Made by a program: the position numbers and the translations under genes. A stretch of DNA of 64,000 bases from Bacillota bacterium (GTDB taxonomy: Bacteria > Bacillota > Clostridia > Acetivibrionales > DTU013). The stretch spans positions 62,001 to 126,000 of the forward strand of contig JAEZRE010000013.1 of NCBI GenBank assembly GCA_023412915.1, written 5' to 3'. Shown here piece after piece: positions 9,210-18,063 of the stretch (positions within the stretch are counted from its first letter, which is position 1; every line of letters starts with the position of its first letter). The notes beneath the pieces were generated by a model. That model was not told the DNA's origin. It worked only from the letters and a program-made list of their open reading frames with translations, and did not search any database.

Positions 9210-10517
9210 ATGAGCGTCTTGAAACAGAAGTTACTGAACAAAACAGCAGTACTTGGAGTGATTGGCCTTGGTTATGTAGGCCTTCCGCTCGCGGTTGAAA
9301 AGGCGAAGGCAGGATACAGGACACTGGGCTTTGATATCCAAAGCTCCAAGGTCGAGATGGTGAATTCGGGACATAATTATATCGGAGACGTAGTCAACGA
9401 GGATCTGGAAGCTATCGTAAGCTCCGGCCTGCTTACTGCTACGACTGATTTTGCTGAAGTGGTAAAGGCGGACTGCGTTTGTATATGTGTACCGACGCCA
9501 CTCGATTCTCATCAGGAGCCTGATATCAGTTATGTCAAGTCTTCCGCTGAGAGTATAGTGCCATATATGCACCGCGACATGCTCATTGTTCTTGAGTCTA
9601 CCACTTATCCCGGGACCACGGAAGAATTGCTGAAACCGATTTTTGAAAGCTCAGGTTTAAAATGCGGTGTGGATTTTTATCTTGCTTTTTCACCGGAACG
9701 TGTTGATCCGGGCAATTTGTTATACAAAACAAAGAACACTCCCAAGGTCGTAGGAGGAGTAACGCCGGAATGCACTGAAATTGCGGCTGCTCTCTACGAA
9801 AGTGTTTTAAAGGCCCCGATCCACCGGGTTTCTTCCCCGGCCATAGCTGAAATGGAAAAGATTCTGGAGAATACGTATCGCAATATTAATATAGGATTGG
9901 TCAATGAATTGGCAATGCTTTGCAACAGGATGAGCATAAATTTCTGGGAAGTAATCGAAGCAGCAAAATCCAAGCCGTACGGTTTTCAGGCTTTTTATCC
10001 CGGACCGGGCCTCGGCGGACACTGTATACCGCTCGATCCCTATTATCTTTCATGGAAGGCGCGTGAATACGGGTTCCATACCTCAATGATAGAGTCCTCG
10101 ATGATGATCAATGACAATATGCCCGGTTACTGTGTGGAGCGGGCCAGCAAGATTCTCAATAGATTTAAGAAATCCTTGAATGGCTCCAGAATTTTGGTAT
10201 TGGGCGTAGCATATAAGCAGGATATTGATGATTATCGGGAAAGTCCGGCGATAAAGGTTATAAACGGTCTCAAGGACGAGGGAGCGGAGGTTCTGTATTA
10301 TGATCCTTATGTACCGGAATACAGGGAACAGGGAACGATTCAAAGGGGTATTCCCGAATTGACTCCGGAACTCGTTAAAGCTGTGGATCTGGTAGTGATC
10401 ACAACGGCTCATACCAATGTCGATTATAGCTTTGTACAGAAGCATGCAGTTATGATATTCGACACTAAGAATGTTATGAAAAATATTAATAGCAGAGAAA
10501 ACATCGAATTATTATAA
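9210..10517 (+). CDS. Nucleotide-sugar dehydrogenase, UDP-N-acetylglucosamine 6-dehydrogenase type (WbpA-like)
   Basis: 435 residues of the UDP-glucose/GDP-mannose dehydrogenase family but clearly distinct from the ugd product at 3215. Motifs: VIGLGYVGLPLAVEKA, CICVPTPLD, FSPERVDPGN, and the catalytic cysteine in GPGLGGHCIPLDPYYLSWKA. The GHCIPxDPYYL form is typical of WbpA/WecC/TviB enzymes acting on N-acetylated UDP-sugars. The next two genes are an oxidoreductase and a DegT aminotransferase in the order of wbpA-wbpB-wbpE, which supports UDP-GlcNAc oxidation to UDP-GlcNAcA. AGGGGG lies ten bases before the ATG. WecC-type UDP-ManNAc dehydrogenase is the alternative. Confidence 0.87.
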   Translation: MSVLKQKLLNKTAVLGVIGLGYVGLPLAVEKAKAGYRTLGFDIQSSKVEMVNSGHNYIGDVVNEDLEAIVSSGLLTATTDFAEVVKADCVCICVPTPLDSHQEPDISYVKSSAESIVPYMHRDMLIVLESTTYPGTTEELLKPIFESSGLKCGVDFYLAFSPERVDPGNLLYKTKNTPKVVGGVTPECTEIAAALYESVLKAPIHRVSSPAIAEMEKILENTYRNINIGLVNELAMLCNRMSINFWEVIEAAKSKPYGFQAFYPGPGLGGHCIPLDPYYLSWKAREYGFHTSMIESSMMINDNMPGYCVERASKILNRFKKSLNGSRILVLGVAYKQDIDDYRESPAIKVINGLKDEGAEVLYYDPYVPEYREQGTIQRGIPELTPELVKAVDLVVITTAHTNVDYSFVQKHAVMIFDTKNVMKNINSRENIELL

Positions 10518-10529
10518 GAGGTGACATAA

Positions 10530-11624
10530 TTGAACCTAAAATATGCTTTGATAGGCTGCGGAAGGATATCACCGAATCATATTGCCGCAGCATTGGAAAA
10601 TAATCTGAACATTGCTGCGATAAGTGATATCGATGAATCCAAGATGGATAAATCCATCAATAACTTCAGGCTCTCTAAAAACGTCGCGAAATATACCGAT
10701 TATAAGGAAATGCTTTCAATAGAAAAGCCCGACCTTGTCGCCATATGCACTGAAAGCGGAAAGCATGGGCCGATTGCATTGGATTGCCTGGACGCCGGAT
10801 GCAATCTTGTTATCGAGAAACCTATCGCACTGTCGCTTGAACAGGCGGATCAGATAATCGCAAAAGCAAAGGAGAAAAACCTTAAGGTTAGCGCCTGCCA
10901 CCAGAACAGGTTCAATAAATCCATTCAGAAAATAAGGGAATCGATTGAAAAAAATAGATTTGGCAGGTTATTATACGGCACTGCTCACATAAGATGGAAC
11001 AGGGGCGAGGATTATTACCTCCAGGCCCCCTGGAGAGGGACTTGGGAGCAGGACGGCGGCGCTCTGATGAATCAGTGTATTCACAATATCGATCTGCTTC
11101 GTTGGATGATGGGCAGTGATATCATTGAAGTAGTCGGCATGACGGATAAACTGGTACATGGCTATATTGACGCCGAGGACCTTGGCCTGGCTTTGGTAAG
11201 GTTCGCCAACGGCAGCTACGGCGTTATCGAGGGGACTACCGACGTTTACCCGAACAATCTTGAAGAGACTCTATACATTTTTGGAGAAAAGGGTACTGTC
11301 AAAGCAGGCGGAAAATCCGTTAACATTATTGAGGAATGGCAGTTTGCGGACAAACTGGATGATCCTGATGAGATTAAAAGCAAATATAATGAAAATCCCC
11401 CGAATGTTTACGGTTTCGGCCATAACCCGCTGTATGCGGATATGATAGACGCTATAAGCAAAGGCAGGGAGCCGTATGTTAATGCAGAAGACGGCAGAAG
11501 GGCGCTCGAACTGGTACTCGCAATATATAAATCTGCTGCGGAGGGCAGAAGCGTCAGGCTTCCGCTGAATAATTGCAGTACAATGGACTTCAAGGGCAGA
11601 TTTGACGCTGAAAATCAGGCATAG
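10530..11624 (+). CDS. Gfo/Idh/MocA-family oxidoreductase (WbpB-like, UDP-sugar 3-dehydrogenase)
   Basis: 364 residues with an N-terminal Rossmann motif ALIGCGRISPNHI, the family's EKP signature (VIEKPIALS, about 95) and a C-terminal beta-sheet substrate domain with GGALMNQCIHNIDLLRWMMG, which holds the conserved HxxD. Start is a TTG at 10530 with AGAGGTG upstream. In the wbp pathway this enzyme oxidises C3 of UDP-GlcNAcA to the 3-keto sugar that the neighbouring aminotransferase then aminates. The twelve-base gaps on either side suggest one transcript. Family certain, substrate inferred from neighbours. Confidence 0.85.
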   Translation: MNLKYALIGCGRISPNHIAAALENNLNIAAISDIDESKMDKSINNFRLSKNVAKYTDYKEMLSIEKPDLVAICTESGKHGPIALDCLDAGCNLVIEKPIALSLEQADQIIAKAKEKNLKVSACHQNRFNKSIQKIRESIEKNRFGRLLYGTAHIRWNRGEDYYLQAPWRGTWEQDGGALMNQCIHNIDLLRWMMGSDIIEVVGMTDKLVHGYIDAEDLGLALVRFANGSYGVIEGTTDVYPNNLEETLYIFGEKGTVKAGGKSVNIIEEWQFADKLDDPDEIKSKYNENPPNVYGFGHNPLYADMIDAISKGREPYVNAEDGRRALELVLAIYKSAAEGRSVRLPLNNCSTMDFKGRFDAENQA

Positions 11625-11637
11625 CTGGAGAAATAAT

Positions 11638-12768
11638 ATGGAATTTCGGGATTTAAAAGCTCAATATGGGCTGTATAAAAAAGAGATTGACAATGCTATT
11701 CAAAAGGTTCTGGACAACGCTGATTTCATTGGCGGAAAAGAAGTCGCCACTCTTGAGGAAAAGCTTGCGGTATATGTCGGCGTCAGGCACTGTATAACGT
11801 GTGCGAACGGTACTGACGCAATGGCTTTGGTCTTGACGGCGTGGAATATAAAAGAAGGCGATGCGGTTTTTGTGCCTGACTTCACATTCTTTGCCACCGG
11901 CGAGGTCGTGGCAATGAGATCGGCGACTCCCGTATTTGTCGATGTCGATCGGGATACCTTCAATATAGATACGCAAAAACTTGAAAAAGCCATACAAAAG
12001 ACCCTGATGGAAGGAGTTCTTACGCCAAGGGCTATAATTCCTGTGGATTTATTCGGACTCCCTGCGGATCATTACGAAATCGGAAGGATTGCTAAAAAGT
12101 ACGGGCTGTTTGTTTTGGAGGATGGAGCACAGGGCTTTGGCGGGAGCATTAATGGCAAAAAGGCTTGCAGTTTCGGCGATGCTGCTACTACTTCCTTCTT
12201 TCCCGCAAAACCCCTCGGCTGCTATGGGGATGGAGGAGCTATATTTACCGATGATGATGAGCTCGCGGAGCTTATAAATTCATATAAGGTCCACGGCAAA
12301 GGCACGGATAAATATGATAACGTCAGGATTGGCATTAACTCAAGGCTGGATACTATTCAGGCTGCCGTTCTCAATGTAAAGCTCGGCGCCTTTGTGAGGC
12401 ATGAATTAGACGACGTTAACAATGTTTACCGTTCATATAATAAAAAGCTTAAAGGTATCGTAGAAATACCGGTTATCCCAGAAGGCTTCATATCGAGCTT
12501 TGCTCAATACACGATAAAACTGGGAAGCAAGGAACAGCGCGCCGGATTGCAGTCAAAGCTGAGAGAACATGAGATACCGGGCATGATCTACTATAAGAAG
12601 CCTTTACATAAGCAGACTGCTTTTTCGGGCTTGGAATACAGTGAAAAGGATGTGGAAACTGCAGCCAGGCTTTGCGATATTGTTTTGTCGCTTCCTATGC
12701 ATCCATACATGAAGGACGAAGATATCGACAGGGTTGCCAAGGTAATAGAAAATCACGTAGTTTTTTGA
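11638..12768 (+). CDS. DegT/DnrJ/EryC1/StrS aminotransferase (WbpE-like)
   Basis: PLP-dependent sugar aminotransferase of 376 residues. Visible are ANGTDAMALVL (cofactor phosphate site), FFATGEVVAMRSATPVFVDV, EDGAQGFGG and the Schiff-base lysine in SFFPAKPLGCYGDGG (about 186). I use the ATG at 11638, which has CTGGAG upstream and gives the standard family start MEFRDLKAQY, over an in-frame ATG at 11602 inside the previous gene. With the two preceding genes it would give UDP-GlcNAc(3NH2)A. The acetyltransferase (WbpD) and epimerase (WbpI) of the full pathway are not seen in this window. It is the last gene of the visible polysaccharide run. Confidence 0.87.
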   Translation: MEFRDLKAQYGLYKKEIDNAIQKVLDNADFIGGKEVATLEEKLAVYVGVRHCITCANGTDAMALVLTAWNIKEGDAVFVPDFTFFATGEVVAMRSATPVFVDVDRDTFNIDTQKLEKAIQKTLMEGVLTPRAIIPVDLFGLPADHYEIGRIAKKYGLFVLEDGAQGFGGSINGKKACSFGDAATTSFFPAKPLGCYGDGGAIFTDDDELAELINSYKVHGKGTDKYDNVRIGINSRLDTIQAAVLNVKLGAFVRHELDDVNNVYRSYNKKLKGIVEIPVIPEGFISSFAQYTIKLGSKEQRAGLQSKLREHEIPGMIYYKKPLHKQTAFSGLEYSEKDVETAARLCDIVLSLPMHPYMKDEDIDRVAKVIENHVVF

Positions 12769-12800
12769 ATAACATAAAGGTAGAATTTTTAAATTTTTTG

Positions 12801-12829
12801 TTGCAAAAATATTACATTTTATATATAAT
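12801..12829 (+). promoter_or_regulatory. Candidate sigma-A promoter of the LPXTG protein gene
   Basis: TTGCAA (12801-12806), a 17-base spacer and TATAAT (12824-12829), 30 bases before the start codon. The -10 is perfect and the -35 matches at four of six positions. Confidence 0.65.
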
Positions 12830-12858
12830 TAGAATTAGTAGTGTGAGGAGGATTATAT

Positions 12859-13185
12859 ATGAAGAAGTTGTTCGGCATATTTTTGATTTTAATTTTCGTT
12901 TTTTCAATAGGCAGTACAAGCTTTGCTGCCAATAACGGCACCGATGTTCCCGATCAGCCTGTACCTGGCGCACCGATACAGAATGCAGTCGATGAAACAT
13001 ATAACCCACCGCAAGTACAGATAATCGATCCGGAGTTGCCCGGCGGCGCAGCCAAGACCACTGATATAGAGGATACTACCCTTCCGAAAACCGGAGGAAT
13101 ACCTGCGGAGACATTTTATGCAGCAGGCGGATTGATGGTAGCGGGGGCTCTTGTGATTTCCTTGAAGAAGACAGCAAAGAACTGA
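12859..13185 (+). CDS. Small LPXTG cell-wall-anchored protein
   Basis: 108 residues: a signal peptide (about 1-24, cleaved after SFAA), a proline- and acid-rich mature part of only ~50 residues, then LPKTG (75-79), a hydrophobic segment (about 85-101) and the basic tail SLKKTAKN. This is the full sorting signal for a transpeptidase sortase. The mature part has no recognised domain. GAGGAGG lies eight bases before the ATG, and it has its own promoter and terminator. The sortase gene follows 100 bases later, so this is its likely substrate. The mature peptide is too short to reach far from the wall; a role as an anchor or capping piece is only a guess. Confidence 0.85.
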   Translation: MKKLFGIFLILIFVFSIGSTSFAANNGTDVPDQPVPGAPIQNAVDETYNPPQVQIIDPELPGGAAKTTDIEDTTLPKTGGIPAETFYAAGGLMVAGALVISLKKTAKN

Positions 13186-13215
13186 CAGATATTTAGTTCG
13201 AGTAAAATACATAGT

Positions 13216-13254
13216 AAAAAAGGATTCCTGATAACGGTCGGGCATCCTTTTTTG
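13216..13254 (+). terminator. Rho-independent terminator after the LPXTG gene
   Basis: AAAAAAGGAT (13216-13225) pairs with ATCCTTTTTT (13244-13253), an 18-base loop region between; the 3' arm forms the U-run. It separates the LPXTG gene from the sortase gene, perhaps only partly. Confidence 0.75.
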
Positions 13255-13286
13255 TTACTGTGTGAATTTAAAGTACGGGGTAAAAA

Positions 13287-14009
13287 ATGAAGAAAATTTC
13301 CTTGATTCTGCTGATTGCAGGCGTTTTAGTGGCATTGATCCCTGTTGTGGGGCGGGTATATACAAAATACCAGGAAGACCGGATGGTATCCGAATGGCTG
13401 AACAGCATGGATGAGCCGGACGGTGTTGCGGCTCCGGAAACGGACCCTGAGGATGCTTATTCGCAATTGCAGGATGCGTTTGACAGCGAGGGCGCCTCAA
13501 CGAATACATCGGCAGGGTCATTATCCGGTGAGTCGGCGGCCGCAGGCGGAGATCCGGCGGGCACACAGGCAAAGGCTGCGAAAAAATCCGTTCAGCAGAC
13601 TGTTCTCGGAATAATACAAATAAAAAAGATAAAGGTTAAAGCCCCGATAGTCGAGGGCGTAAAGTCATACAACCTGAGCAGGGCGGTAGGCCACATACCT
13701 GGGACAGCAGCGATAGGACAGCCTGGAAACTGCGTACTCGCAGGCCACAGGAGCTACACCTTCGGCAAGTTTTTCAACAGGCTCGATGAACTTGTCGTAG
13801 GAGATGAGATAATTATCACCACAAAAAAAGAAGATCTTACTTACAAGGTTTCAAAGATCAGTGTTGTTACGCCTGAAGACGTATCCGTACTCCAGGGCCG
13901 CACAGATGAAAACATCATCACTCTGGTTACCTGCACGCCTGTATATGTTGCGTCTCACAGGCTCATCGTCAATGCTGAGCTCGAGAACAGGGTATTGAAG
14001 GTTCCATAA
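13287..14009 (+). CDS. Sortase, class D-like transpeptidase
   Basis: 240 residues with an N-terminal membrane anchor (about 4-22), a disordered acidic and A/G/S-rich linker (about 40-105) and a C-terminal sortase barrel. The catalytic set is present: His154 in LAGHRS, Cys216 in TLVTCTP and Arg225 in SHRLIV. Short class-D-like motifs such as IPGTAAIGQPGN and the lack of a class A N-terminal form support class D. It would cut LPKTG between Thr and Gly and attach the small protein encoded just upstream to peptidoglycan precursor. The long linker is unusual for class D and shows the A/G/S bias seen in other proteins of this window. Confidence 0.88.
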   Translation: MKKISLILLIAGVLVALIPVVGRVYTKYQEDRMVSEWLNSMDEPDGVAAPETDPEDAYSQLQDAFDSEGASTNTSAGSLSGESAAAGGDPAGTQAKAAKKSVQQTVLGIIQIKKIKVKAPIVEGVKSYNLSRAVGHIPGTAAIGQPGNCVLAGHRSYTFGKFFNRLDELVVGDEIIITTKKEDLTYKVSKISVVTPEDVSVLQGRTDENIITLVTCTPVYVASHRLIVNAELENRVLKVP

Positions 14010-14084
14010 CCCAGGACGCTGTTTACGCCTTGGGAGCACTTCGCGGGCGCTAAGCCTGCGGTCACCCTTGAAATCAAACATTCC

Positions 14085-14111
14085 TTGACACTTTATGGCT
14101 TCTTATATAAT
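14085..14111 (+). promoter_or_regulatory. Candidate promoter of alaS
   Basis: TTGACA at 14085-14090 and TATAAT at 14106-14111. Both boxes are perfect, but the 15-base spacer is shorter than usual; a shifted -10 (TAATAT at 14108) gives 17. No T-box motif is visible in the short leader. Confidence 0.55.
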
Positions 14112-14161
14112 ATTATTTAAGAAATCATTTTATAAATTTACGCTTATATGGGGATGAAACG

Positions 14162-16801
14162 ATGAAAAAACTCGGACTGAATGAAATCAGAGAGCGCTAT
14201 CTCAAATTCTTTGAAAATAAGGGGCATTTACGCATGCCCAGTTTCCCGCTGGTTCCCCGCAATGACCCCAGCATATTGCTCATCAACGCCGGAATGACGC
14301 CCTTAAAGCCGTATTTCACGGGCGCTGAGGAACCTCCGCGCCATAGGGTTACGACCTGCCAGAAATGCATCAGGACGCCGGATATCGAGAACGTCGGAAA
14401 GACGGCAAGACACGGCACTTTTTTTGAAATGCTGGGAAATTTCTCATTTGGAGATTATTTTAAAAAAGAAGCCATCCCCTGGGCCTGGGAGTTTGTGACG
14501 AAAGAACTGGAAATACCGATAGACAGGCTTTACGTTACAATATATGAGGACGACGACGAAGCGTTTGAAATATGGAGAAACGATGTAGGCCTTCCGGCGG
14601 ACAGAATTGTAAGGATGGGAAAGGCCGATAATTTCTGGGAGCATGGCACAGGTCCCTGCGGTCCCTGTTCTGAAATACATTTCGACAGGGGAGCCGACAA
14701 GGGCTGCGGCAAGCCGGACTGCAAGGTGGGCTGCGACTGCGACCGCTATATCGAGTTCTGGAATCTGGTCTTCACACAGTTCAACAGGGAAGAAGACGGC
14801 ACCTATTCCAAGCTTAAAAAGAAAAATATCGATACGGGTATGGGCCTCGAACGCCTCGCGGTAATAATGCAGGACGTCAACAACCTGTTCGAGGTCGATA
14901 CGATCAGGAACATACTCAATTATGTCTGCGACAAAGCCGGCGTCAAATACGGCAGCTCGGACAAGACCGACGTTTCCATACGCGTAATAACGGACCATAT
15001 ACGCAGTACTACTATGATGGTGTCCGACGGCATACTCCCGTCCAACGAGGGCAGAGGCTACGTGCTGAGAAGGCTTCTTAGAAGGGCTGCGCGGCATGGC
15101 AGACTGATCGGGATTAAAGAAGCTTTCCTCTATGATATAGCTAAAATAGTAATAAGGGAATCCAGGGAGGCTTATCCCGAGCTGGCGGAAAAAGAGGATT
15201 ATATCTGCAAGGTTATCAAGATAGAAGAAGAGCGTTTTGCTGTGACTATAGACCAGGGCCTTTCCATACTCAACGAATTCATTGAAGAGGTGAAGGCGGC
15301 GAACGGCAAGGTCCTGCCCGGCAGCATGGTTTTCAAGCTGCATGATACCTACGGCTTCCCGCTCGATCTCACAAGGGAGATCGCGGAAGAAGTCGGTCTC
15401 ACAATAGACGAAGAAGGTTTCAAAGCTGAAATGGGCGAGCAGAAGAAAAAGGCGCGCGAAGCCCTTAAAAACAGGGAGACCTCCGCTTGGGCACAGGGCC
15501 TTGCAGAAGGTATTGACAAGAGCGTTAAGACGGTGTTCACCGGTTATGAATGTACCCGGACCGAAGCTGTGATACTTTATATCATAAAAGATGGAGAACT
15601 TGCCGAAAATGCGCAGCAGGATGACGAGCTCACGGTAATACTCGACCGGACGACCTTCTATGCCGAAAGCGGCGGTCAGGCCGCTGATACGGGCGTCATC
15701 AGGACGAAGACCGGCTCGATCGGTGTAAAGGACTGCAGGAAGACTGCCGAAGGCCTTTACCTTCATACTGGCACAGTCGAAGACGGCATTATTGAAAAAG
15801 GCTCTGCCGCAACGGCGGAGATAGACGCCGAAAAAAGGCTTGCAACTGCGAGAAACCATACTACGACCCATCTGCTGCAGAAGGCCTTGAGAAACGTTCT
15901 CGGAGAGCATGTGACGCAGGCCGGTTCGGCTGTAGACCCCAACAGGCTCCGCTTTGACTTCCATCACTTCTCGCCCATGACAAGCGAGGAGATCAAAAGG
16001 GTAGAGGACGAAGTTAATGGAAAAATACTTGAAAATCTGACGGTGACCGTTCAGGAAATGCCTGTGGACGAGGCGAAAAAACTCGGAGCAATGGCTCTGT
16101 TCGGTGAAAAATACGGCAATGTGGTACGCGTCGTAAAAGCCGGCGATTACAGCATGGAGCTTTGCGGAGGAACCCACCTCGGATATACCTCGCAGGCAGG
16201 CCTGGTAAAGATATTGGGTGAGAGCGGCGTAGCTGCGGGCGTAAGAAGGATTGAAGCGCTGACAGGACGAAACGCGTTGGAATATTATAACGAGAAGGAA
16301 GAGCAGTTGAACGGGATTGCAGGAGCGCTCAAATCGACTCCGCAGGACAGCCTGCGCAAGGTTGAGATCATGAGCGCCGAGCTGAAGGCTGCACTGAAGG
16401 AAATCGAGCAACTGAAAGACAAGCTTGTAAGCGGTTCCTTCGACGAAGTGCTTTCAAAAGCGGTCGACGTGAACGGTATAAAGGCTGTTACCGCACGCTT
16501 CGATCAGCTGGATCCCGAAGCTCTCAGGAATACCTGCGAAACGCTTCGCAGCAAGCTGGGCTCGGGGATCGTAGTTCTGGCGTCCGCGTCGGGCGGAAAG
16601 GTGAACTTTGTCGCAATGGCGACGAAGGATGCGGTCGAACGCGGAGCACACTGCGGAAACGTGGTGCGTGAGGCTGCAAAGACGGCTGGCGGCGGGGGAG
16701 GCGGGCGTCCGGACATGGCCCAGGCCGGCGGCAAGGATGCGGAAAAGATTGGCGATGCATTGAGCAGCGCACTTGAAGCGATAAAAGCACAGATAAGGTA
16801 A
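14162..16801 (+). CDS. alaS: Alanine--tRNA ligase
   Basis: 879 residues, the full bacterial length. Class II catalytic core at the N-terminus (INAGMTPLKPYF, GTFFEMLGNFSFGDYFK, TGMGLERLA), then the editing domain with the zinc-type motifs HTTTHLL (about 570) and CGGTHL (about 667), and the C-Ala domain ending in a glycine-rich GGGGGGRPDMAQAGG. It charges tRNA-Ala and clears Ser/Gly mischarging. TATGGGGATG precedes the ATG. The HIT gene follows 38 bases later. Confidence 0.97.
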   Translation: MKKLGLNEIRERYLKFFENKGHLRMPSFPLVPRNDPSILLINAGMTPLKPYFTGAEEPPRHRVTTCQKCIRTPDIENVGKTARHGTFFEMLGNFSFGDYFKKEAIPWAWEFVTKELEIPIDRLYVTIYEDDDEAFEIWRNDVGLPADRIVRMGKADNFWEHGTGPCGPCSEIHFDRGADKGCGKPDCKVGCDCDRYIEFWNLVFTQFNREEDGTYSKLKKKNIDTGMGLERLAVIMQDVNNLFEVDTIRNILNYVCDKAGVKYGSSDKTDVSIRVITDHIRSTTMMVSDGILPSNEGRGYVLRRLLRRAARHGRLIGIKEAFLYDIAKIVIRESREAYPELAEKEDYICKVIKIEEERFAVTIDQGLSILNEFIEEVKAANGKVLPGSMVFKLHDTYGFPLDLTREIAEEVGLTIDEEGFKAEMGEQKKKAREALKNRETSAWAQGLAEGIDKSVKTVFTGYECTRTEAVILYIIKDGELAENAQQDDELTVILDRTTFYAESGGQAADTGVIRTKTGSIGVKDCRKTAEGLYLHTGTVEDGIIEKGSAATAEIDAEKRLATARNHTTTHLLQKALRNVLGEHVTQAGSAVDPNRLRFDFHHFSPMTSEEIKRVEDEVNGKILENLTVTVQEMPVDEAKKLGAMALFGEKYGNVVRVVKAGDYSMELCGGTHLGYTSQAGLVKILGESGVAAGVRRIEALTGRNALEYYNEKEEQLNGIAGALKSTPQDSLRKVEIMSAELKAALKEIEQLKDKLVSGSFDEVLSKAVDVNGIKAVTARFDQLDPEALRNTCETLRSKLGSGIVVLASASGGKVNFVAMATKDAVERGAHCGNVVREAAKTAGGGGGGRPDMAQAGGKDAEKIGDALSSALEAIKAQIR

Positions 16802-16839
16802 GTAAACCGTCCCCCTGTTTCAGAAAGGAAGGATTCGAT

Positions 16840-17184
16840 ATGGAAGATTGTATCTTTTGCAGGATAGTCGACAGGAAGATACCGTCGACAGTGGTTTATG
16901 AGGACGACAGGGTAATGGCCTTCAATGATATCAACCCCGTTGCGCCGGTACATGTGGTGATTATTCCTAAAGTCCACATTGCGAACGTGAATGCACTTAC
17001 GCCTGAAAACGCCGCGATAGTGGCCGATATCCATCTGGCCGCAAGGAAGATAGCCGAAAAGCTTGGCGTCGCGGAAAATGGTTATCGTTTGATCAACAAC
17101 TGCGGCCCCGACGCGGGACAAACGGTATTCCACCTGCATTACCATCTTATCGGAGGGCTTAAACTGGGAGCAAAGATAGTATAA
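16840..17184 (+). CDS. HIT-family nucleotide-binding protein (HinT-like)
   Basis: 114 residues, the usual size of single-domain HIT hydrolases. It begins DCIFCRIVDRKIPSTVVYEDD and ends with the histidine triad HLHYHLIGG, whose middle His is the nucleophile for nucleoside phosphoramidates and adenylates. AGAAAGGAAGG precedes the ATG. It lies 38 bases after alaS and is closed by a strong terminator, so it is probably co-transcribed with alaS. Cytosolic; physiological substrate unknown. Confidence 0.92.
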   Translation: MEDCIFCRIVDRKIPSTVVYEDDRVMAFNDINPVAPVHVVIIPKVHIANVNALTPENAAIVADIHLAARKIAEKLGVAENGYRLINNCGPDAGQTVFHLHYHLIGGLKLGAKIV

Positions 17185-17201
17185 AAACAACGAATTATGA
17201 C

Positions 17202-17246
17202 GATACCGTTCAGACCGTACAAACGTACTGGGCGGTATCCTTTTTT
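17202..17246 (+). terminator. Terminator after the HIT gene
   Basis: GATACCG (17202-17208) pairs with CGGTATC (17233-17239), followed by CTTTTTT. The loop holds a further small inverted repeat (CGTAC/GTACG). Confidence 0.8.
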
Positions 17247-17252
17247 ATTTGA

Positions 17253-17303
17253 TTGACGATATTAACAGCAATGGTAGATTATACAACTAATATGCTGTAT
17301 AAT
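17253..17303 (+). promoter_or_regulatory. Candidate promoter region of the cpsC-cpsD-cpsB operon
   Basis: TTGACG (17253-17258), 16 bases, TAGATT (17275-17280). A second, perfect TATAAT (17298-17303) lies closer to the gene but has only a weak -35 (TAGATT). Either could start the transcript; the upstream terminator makes a promoter here necessary. Confidence 0.4.
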
Positions 17304-17349
17304 GTAAAATAATATGAAAAAATTTATACTTTGATTAAAGGGGCTTCAT

Positions 17350-18063
17350 ATGGAAATTAAGAAATACTTCGACATCATTATGAAAAGGCTCTGGCTTGTT
17401 ATAGCCCTTCCTGTTGTAGTAGCCATCATCGCGGGATATTTGAATTTCTTCGTATTGGTTCCCACATACCAGGCAGATACGACGCTGCTGATAACCGGTC
17501 TTACAAATGGCGCGGCAGCTAACACGGGTAACACGGACGCGGCTGCTAATAATATGAGCTTTGAAGACATAATAGCAGGGCAGACGCTTATCAGCGAGTA
17601 TTCCGCGATAATAAGCAGCAAGCGGGTGACCAGCGCGGTCGTAAAGGAACTGAACAACCCGGAGATAACCGAAGAAGACCTGAGCAGCATGATTTCCATA
17701 AGCTCTGTAAACGAAACGAGGATCATAGACATATCCATTGTGGATACAGACCCGGTTGAAGCGGCAAAGATCGCCGATATAGTGGCAAAGGTATTCTCAC
17801 AGGAAATAGTGGATCTTTACAAAATCGAGAATGTAGATATAATCGATAAGGCTGAAGTACCGAAATCCCCAATAGCGCCGGAGAAAAAGAAGAATATTGC
17901 CCTGGCTGTCTTTGTGGCTGTTGTATTTGCAGTTGGCATCATATTGCTGTTGGAATTCCTTAATACGAAAATAAAGACCTCCGAGGATGTGGAGACCCAT
18001 CTGGGACTTAACGTTTTAGGCAGCATACCAGTAGACGCTACGAATAAGGGGAGAAGAAAATGA
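17350..18063 (+). CDS. Polysaccharide chain-length / kinase-adaptor protein (Wzz-like, CpsC/YveK type)
   Basis: 237 residues with the two-membrane-segment Wzz layout: IKKYFDIIMKRLW then a first segment (about 17-38), an extracytoplasmic domain, and PKSPIAPEKKKN just before the second segment (about 178-200). The proline-rich motif before TM2 is the family signature. The short C-terminal tail would bind and activate the kinase encoded next, overlapping by 4 bases (ATGA). Together they set polymer length and export. The substrate should be the polysaccharide made by the 1-12.8 kb locus. Confidence 0.88.
   Translation: MEIKKYFDIIMKRLWLVIALPVVVAIIAGYLNFFVLVPTYQADTTLLITGLTNGAAANTGNTDAAANNMSFEDIIAGQTLISEYSAIISSKRVTSAVVKELNNPEITEEDLSSMISISSVNETRIIDISIVDTDPVEAAKIADIVAKVFSQEIVDLYKIENVDIIDKAEVPKSPIAPEKKKNIALAVFVAVVFAVGIILLLEFLNTKIKTSEDVETHLGLNVLGSIPVDATNKGRRK

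Noticed and set aside
14444..16411. A 655-codon open frame antisense to alaS
   Set aside because: It mirrors the high-GC codon pattern of alaS, has no ribosome site, and the product resembles no protein I know.
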